A stretch of 7,791 nt of DNA from Candidatus Caldarchaeum sp. (GTDB taxonomy: Archaea; Thermoproteota; Nitrososphaeria_A; Caldarchaeales; Caldarchaeaceae). The translations under genes and the position numbers were made by a program. Positions 5,014 to 7,791 of this stretch are shown one piece after another (position 1 is the first letter of the stretch; each line of letters opens with the position of its first letter). The stretch lies in contig JANWZU010000082.1 of assembly GCA_025054795.1 (NCBI GenBank), positions 1 through 7,791 of the forward strand, written 5' to 3'. Below the pieces are notes generated by a model. That model saw only the letters and a program-made list of their open reading frames with translations. It was not told the DNA's origin and made no database searches.

Positions 5014-6474
5014 TCACGAAGCCAGAGCCGACGATATAAGGAGAGCGGCGTCTAGGAACGGCGTTGGGTAGATTCCTATTATAACGGCTAAAGAGGTGAG
5101 AACGATTAGAGGGGCTGTCATGGATGCGTTGACTGGCTTCAGTTTTTCTAAGGCTGGTGAAGGCTCCTTCAGGAATATCGACTGGATTAGTCTTACGTAG
5201 TAAGCTACGCCTATCAGTATGTTGACGACCATCACTACCGCTAGGGCGACGTATATCTGGCCAGCTTGGAGGGCGGCGGTTATTATAGTGAACTCGCTCC
5301 AGAAAACGTTTAAGCCCGGTATGCCGGCCAGTGCGAACGCTCCTATGGCGAAGCAGGTGGATGGGAGGGGCAGCTTCTTCCCTATTCCAGCCAAGTTTTC
5401 GATGCTTCTCGTCGCTGCGGAATGTATGAATACTCCAGCTCCGAGGAAGAGCAGGGCCTTGACGAGAGCGTGGTTGAGTACGTGGAAAAGGCCTCCAGCT
5501 ATTCCGGGTACGTTGGCTACGCTCAGGCCGAACACTATGTAGCCTATGTGGGCGATGGAGCTGAAGGCCAGCAGCCTTTTAATGTCCTCCTGCATCAAGG
5601 CCAGAAGGTTTCCTATGGTCATGGTCAAAACTGCGAACACGGCGAGACCCAAACCCCAGTCATACATCGTTGGAGGAAACACTCCGAGTATGAGTCTGAA
5701 GAGGCCGTAAACACCAGTCTTTATCACCACTCCTGATAACATCGCGCTTATGGAGCTCGGGGCGGCTGGATGTGCGTCGGGAAGCCATGAATGGAACGGA
5801 GCCATAGCTGCGTTTACCCCGAACCCTGTGACTAAGAAAACTATAGCAACGTAGGTCCATGCCTCGCCTGCTGCGGCGGCGGTTCCAAGCGACTCAGCCA
5901 GCCTAGCTATCTCCAGAGTACCAGCCATCCCGTATAGCAGAGACATTCCGAACAGAATTGCAGAGGCGCCTGCGGCGCTGATAATCAGATATTTCAGAGA
6001 AGCTTCAACAGCCTCCCACGAACGGTATCGGAAAGCGACGAGGAGATAGGAGGCTATAGACATCATCTCCCAGAAAATGAAGAAAGTGAATAGGTCGCCT
6101 GAGAAGACAACGCCAACCATACCGGTCACCAAGGCTATTAGCAGAGGGTAGAACTCGGGTTTTCGCTCCTCGATGTAGCCCACTGAGAAGATGCTTGCCA
6201 GCAGGCCGACGCCGATGAAGATTAACGAGAGGAAGGAGGAGAGGCTGTCCACGTATATTACGGAGGAGTAGGGCCCCAGAGCTATTCTGTATACAGCGCC
6301 TCCGAAGATGCTCTGGGCTTGGAAGAATGCGACGATGAGCGAGATTGCGAAGGCTGAGAAGCCGTAGGCGTCGACTATGAACGGGGCCTTGAGCCTCCTT
6401 GAGACAAGCGAGAAAATGGGCGAGAATACCGTGAAAATAATCAGCGTGTTCAGCGCAGGCGTGAAGTTGACCAT
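5014..6474 (-). CDS. complex I/MrpD-type proton-translocating membrane subunit (NuoM/MrpD/MbhH-like)
   Basis: A 486-residue, very hydrophobic protein with about 14 transmembrane segments, the usual size for this family. Hallmarks are Glu136 in TM5 (FFIFWEMMS), the loop PFHSWLPDAHPAAPS (226-240), Lys252 in TM8 (VVIKTGVY), Lys339 (NHALVKALLFL) and Glu394 (FWSEF). The PDAHPAAPS and FWSEF forms match NuoM, MrpD and hydrogenase-type subunits better than NuoN. Such subunits move protons or Na+ in complex I, F420H2 dehydrogenase, membrane hydrogenases or Mrp antiporters; which complex this belongs to cannot be told. The position of the conserved TM7 lysine holds Asn221. I place the start at ATG 6474, since the hydrophobic N-terminus begins there; an extension to 6588 would overlap the reductase gene by 76 nt and add a basic, non-homologous leader. 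The upstream gap is 38 nt with only a weak GAGG and a weak AT-rich element. No sister subunits are visible. Confidence 0.9.
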   Translation of the reverse strand: MVNFTPALNTLIIFTVFSPIFSLVSRRLKAPFIVDAYGFSAFAISLIVAFFQAQSIFGGAVYRIALGPYSSVIYVDSLSSFLSLIFIGVGLLASIFSVGYIEERKPEFYPLLIALVTGMVGVVFSGDLFTFFIFWEMMSIASYLLVAFRYRSWEAVEASLKYLIISAAGASAILFGMSLLYGMAGTLEIARLAESLGTAAAAGEAWTYVAIVFLVTGFGVNAAMAPFHSWLPDAHPAAPSSISAMLSGVVIKTGVYGLFRLILGVFPPTMYDWGLGLAVFAVLTMTIGNLLALMQEDIKRLLAFSSIAHIGYIVFGLSVANVPGIAGGLFHVLNHALVKALLFLGAGVFIHSAATRSIENLAGIGKKLPLPSTCFAIGAFALAGIPGLNVFWSEFTIITAALQAGQIYVALAVVMVVNILIGVAYYVRLIQSIFLKEPSPALEKLKPVNASMTAPLIVLTSLAVIIGIYPTPFLDAALLISSALAS

Positions 6475-6512
6475 TTTCCTCGCATAGCTGAAATTAGAGC
6501 AGCTTTTTAGTT

Positions 6513-7791
6513 TTAGGAGCAGCCGGTCGTTGCCCCGCAGTTTACGCAGACGTAGCAGGTTCCGCTTCTGGCCATTATGCTTCCGCACTCAGGGCATGCT
6601 GGAGCGTCTGGGGCAGGAGCTTTTGCCACGACAACCCTCTCGGATAGCTGAGAAACTTCACGGTCCTCGCCGTCAGCTAGGCCTATCTCTCTCCGCTCAT
6701 CAGCGGACAGAAACTTCAAAGCAAGCCAGCGGAAAACGTAGTCGACGACCGACTTGGCGAACCTTATCTTCGGATTGTCTGTGAACCCGGAAGGCTCGAA
6801 CCTTGTGTGGATAAACTTGTCGACCAGAACTTTCAGAGGCACGCCGTACTGGAGAGCTATCGATGTCACTATGGAGAAGGAATCCATTAGACCCGCCAAC
6901 GTGCTGCCCTCTTTAGCCATCTTGATGAAAACTTCGCCGGGCGTGCCGTCCTCGTACAAACCAACAGTTATGTAGCCTTCCTGCTCGCCTATCCGGAACT
7001 TATGTGTGACAGCAGTCCTCTCCGACGGAAGCCTTCTCCTGACAGGCTTGGGGGCTGCTTCTTCCTTAGAGGTTTTGGCTGTGAGAGGCTGGGAAAGCTT
7101 GCTTCCATCACGGTAGATGGCTATGCATTTCAGACCCATTCTCCAAGCGTCCATGTACACGGATGCGACATCTTCGACGGACGACTCGCTGGGCATGTTA
7201 ACTGTCTTGCTTATCGCTCCGCTGAGGAACGGCTGGACAGCGGCCATCATCAGTAGATGCGCCTTGTAGTGTATGAACCGCCTCCCCTTCCTACCGGACG
7301 GAACGGCGCAGTCGAAAACAGGGTAATGCTCCTGCTTTAGGTGAGGCGCACCCTCAACCGTCATGGCTCCGCAAACAACCTCTTCCGAAACCTGTATCTC
7401 CTCTTCGCTGAATCCTATGTGTTTGAGTAAGTTAAAGGAGTGGTCTTTGTAGAGGCTAGGCGAAACTCCAAGTCTTCTCATGGTTTCCTCCCCCAGCACC
7501 GAGGGGTTGAAGACATCCCTCAGGCTTATGGCTGAGGGCAGGAGCTGCTCGACCCTCTGTATGTCGGCTTCGGACAGGCCACGTGCTTTTAGGCTGTGTG
7601 GGTTTACGGGCTGTGGACCGTAGAGAGTGTTCGTTCCAGCGATGTATTGGATGATTTCCTGAATCTGCTTGGCTGAGTATCCTAGTTTTCTCAGAGCAGG
7701 CTCGAGAGACCTGTTGACAAGCTTGAAGTATCCTCCGCCGACAAGTTTCTTCAGCTTCACCACCGAGAAGTCAGGCTCTATGCCCAGCGTG
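6513..7791 (-). CDS. nrdJ: adenosylcobalamin-dependent (class II) ribonucleotide reductase, C-terminal part (partial)
   Basis: The frame is open through the right edge (beyond 7763, where a GTG could be mistaken for a start; the residues before it, TLGIEPDFSV, are family sequence). About 426 residues of a protein usually over 700 long are present. Recognisable features are GIEPDF followed by KKLVGGGYFKLVN, then GAISKTVNMPSES and the GLKCIAIYRDGSKLSQPL segment of the barrel's end. A variable linker follows, then a TSCPD-type region with GEVFIKMAKEGSTLAGLMD, and a terminal zinc ribbon with CPEC, then CYVCVNCG and GCS. The enzyme reduces ribonucleotides to deoxyribonucleotides using a B12 radical; the terminal cysteines probably shuttle electrons to the active site. 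The catalytic Cys/Asn/Glu residues and the substrate-binding P-x-G-T segment lie outside the window. TAA at 6513-6515 precedes the antiporter-like gene by 38 nt. Confidence 0.93.
   Translation of the reverse strand, partial: TLGIEPDFSVVKLKKLVGGGYFKLVNRSLEPALRKLGYSAKQIQEIIQYIAGTNTLYGPQPVNPHSLKARGLSEADIQRVEQLLPSAISLRDVFNPSVLGEETMRRLGVSPSLYKDHSFNLLKHIGFSEEEIQVSEEVVCGAMTVEGAPHLKQEHYPVFDCAVPSGRKGRRFIHYKAHLLMMAAVQPFLSGAISKTVNMPSESSVEDVASVYMDAWRMGLKCIAIYRDGSKLSQPLTAKTSKEEAAPKPVRRRLPSERTAVTHKFRIGEQEGYITVGLYEDGTPGEVFIKMAKEGSTLAGLMDSFSIVTSIALQYGVPLKVLVDKFIHTRFEPSGFTDNPKIRFAKSVVDYVFRWLALKFLSADERREIGLADGEDREVSQLSERVVVAKAPAPDAPACPECGSIMARSGTCYVCVNCGATTGCS

Noticed and set aside
5219..5736. Plus-strand open frames of about 100 codons inside the antiporter-like gene
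   Set aside because: They are antisense to a clearly conserved membrane protein, carry no motif and have no promoter; they follow from the GC-rich coding of the other strand.
6475..6588. N-terminal extension of the antiporter-like gene to an ATG at 6588
   Set aside because: It would overlap the reductase coding region by 76 nt and adds a basic stretch unlike the family; the hydrophobic N-terminus starts at ATG 6474.
7761..7763. GTG as the start of the ribonucleotide reductase gene
   Set aside because: The frame stays open to the window edge and the residues before it (GIEPDF and neighbours) are typical class II reductase sequence, so the gene is truncated by the window, not started here.
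1..7791. tRNA, rRNA, CRISPR, transposon or phage genes
   Set aside because: All sequence except short gaps (10-82 nt) is accounted for by protein genes, and no repeat array, inverted terminal repeat or RNA-like fold stands out by eye.

Overview
The window is a densely packed piece of an archaeal chromosome. The evidence is a type IIB topoisomerase (topoisomerase VI) A subunit, a metallophosphoesterase of the archaeal SbcD-related type, a small SWIM zinc-finger protein, and TATA boxes 25-29 nt upstream of start codons without convincing Shine-Dalgarno sites, which suggests leaderless transcripts. Two clear GTG starts and intermediate GC content are seen. I would guess a TACK-type lineage (Thaumarchaeota/Aigarchaeota/Crenarchaeota-like), but the sequence alone does not settle this.

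Layout, left to right. (1) The 3' end of a plus-strand gene (1-278), probably a GHMP-type small-molecule kinase. (2) A plus-strand ferritin-like/VIT1 membrane fusion (304-1191), a probable iron or manganese transporter. (3) A minus-strand HAD phosphatase-like gene (1188-2321) that overlaps it tail to tail by 4 nt. (4) An 82-bp divergent promoter region (2322-2403) with two back-to-back TATA boxes. (5) A plus-strand KdgF-like cupin (2404-2766). (6) A minus-strand group read right to left: topoisomerase VI subunit A (4980-3886), SbcD-related metallophosphoesterase (3875-3090) and a SWIM zinc-finger protein (3093-2743). The spacings are 10 nt and an ATGA overlap, so this is very likely one transcript. 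(7) A minus-strand proton-pumping antiporter-like membrane subunit of the complex I/MrpD family (6474-5014). (8) The C-terminal part of a B12-dependent class II ribonucleotide reductase (7791-6513), also minus strand and running off the right edge.

The part most worth attention is the top6A-phosphoesterase-SWIM operon. It places a Spo11 homologue, a predicted Mn-dependent phosphoesterase, and a SWIM protein with the extended CxC...CxHxxA signature of the eukaryotic recombination factor Shu2/SWS1 in one transcription unit, with no top6B beside them. A functional link in DNA break handling is an inference. The second notable point is the antiporter-like subunit, in which the position of the central transmembrane lysine of the family carries asparagine. 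There is no RNA gene, CRISPR array, insertion sequence or gene-free stretch over 300 bases. The longest intergenic interval is 82 bp.
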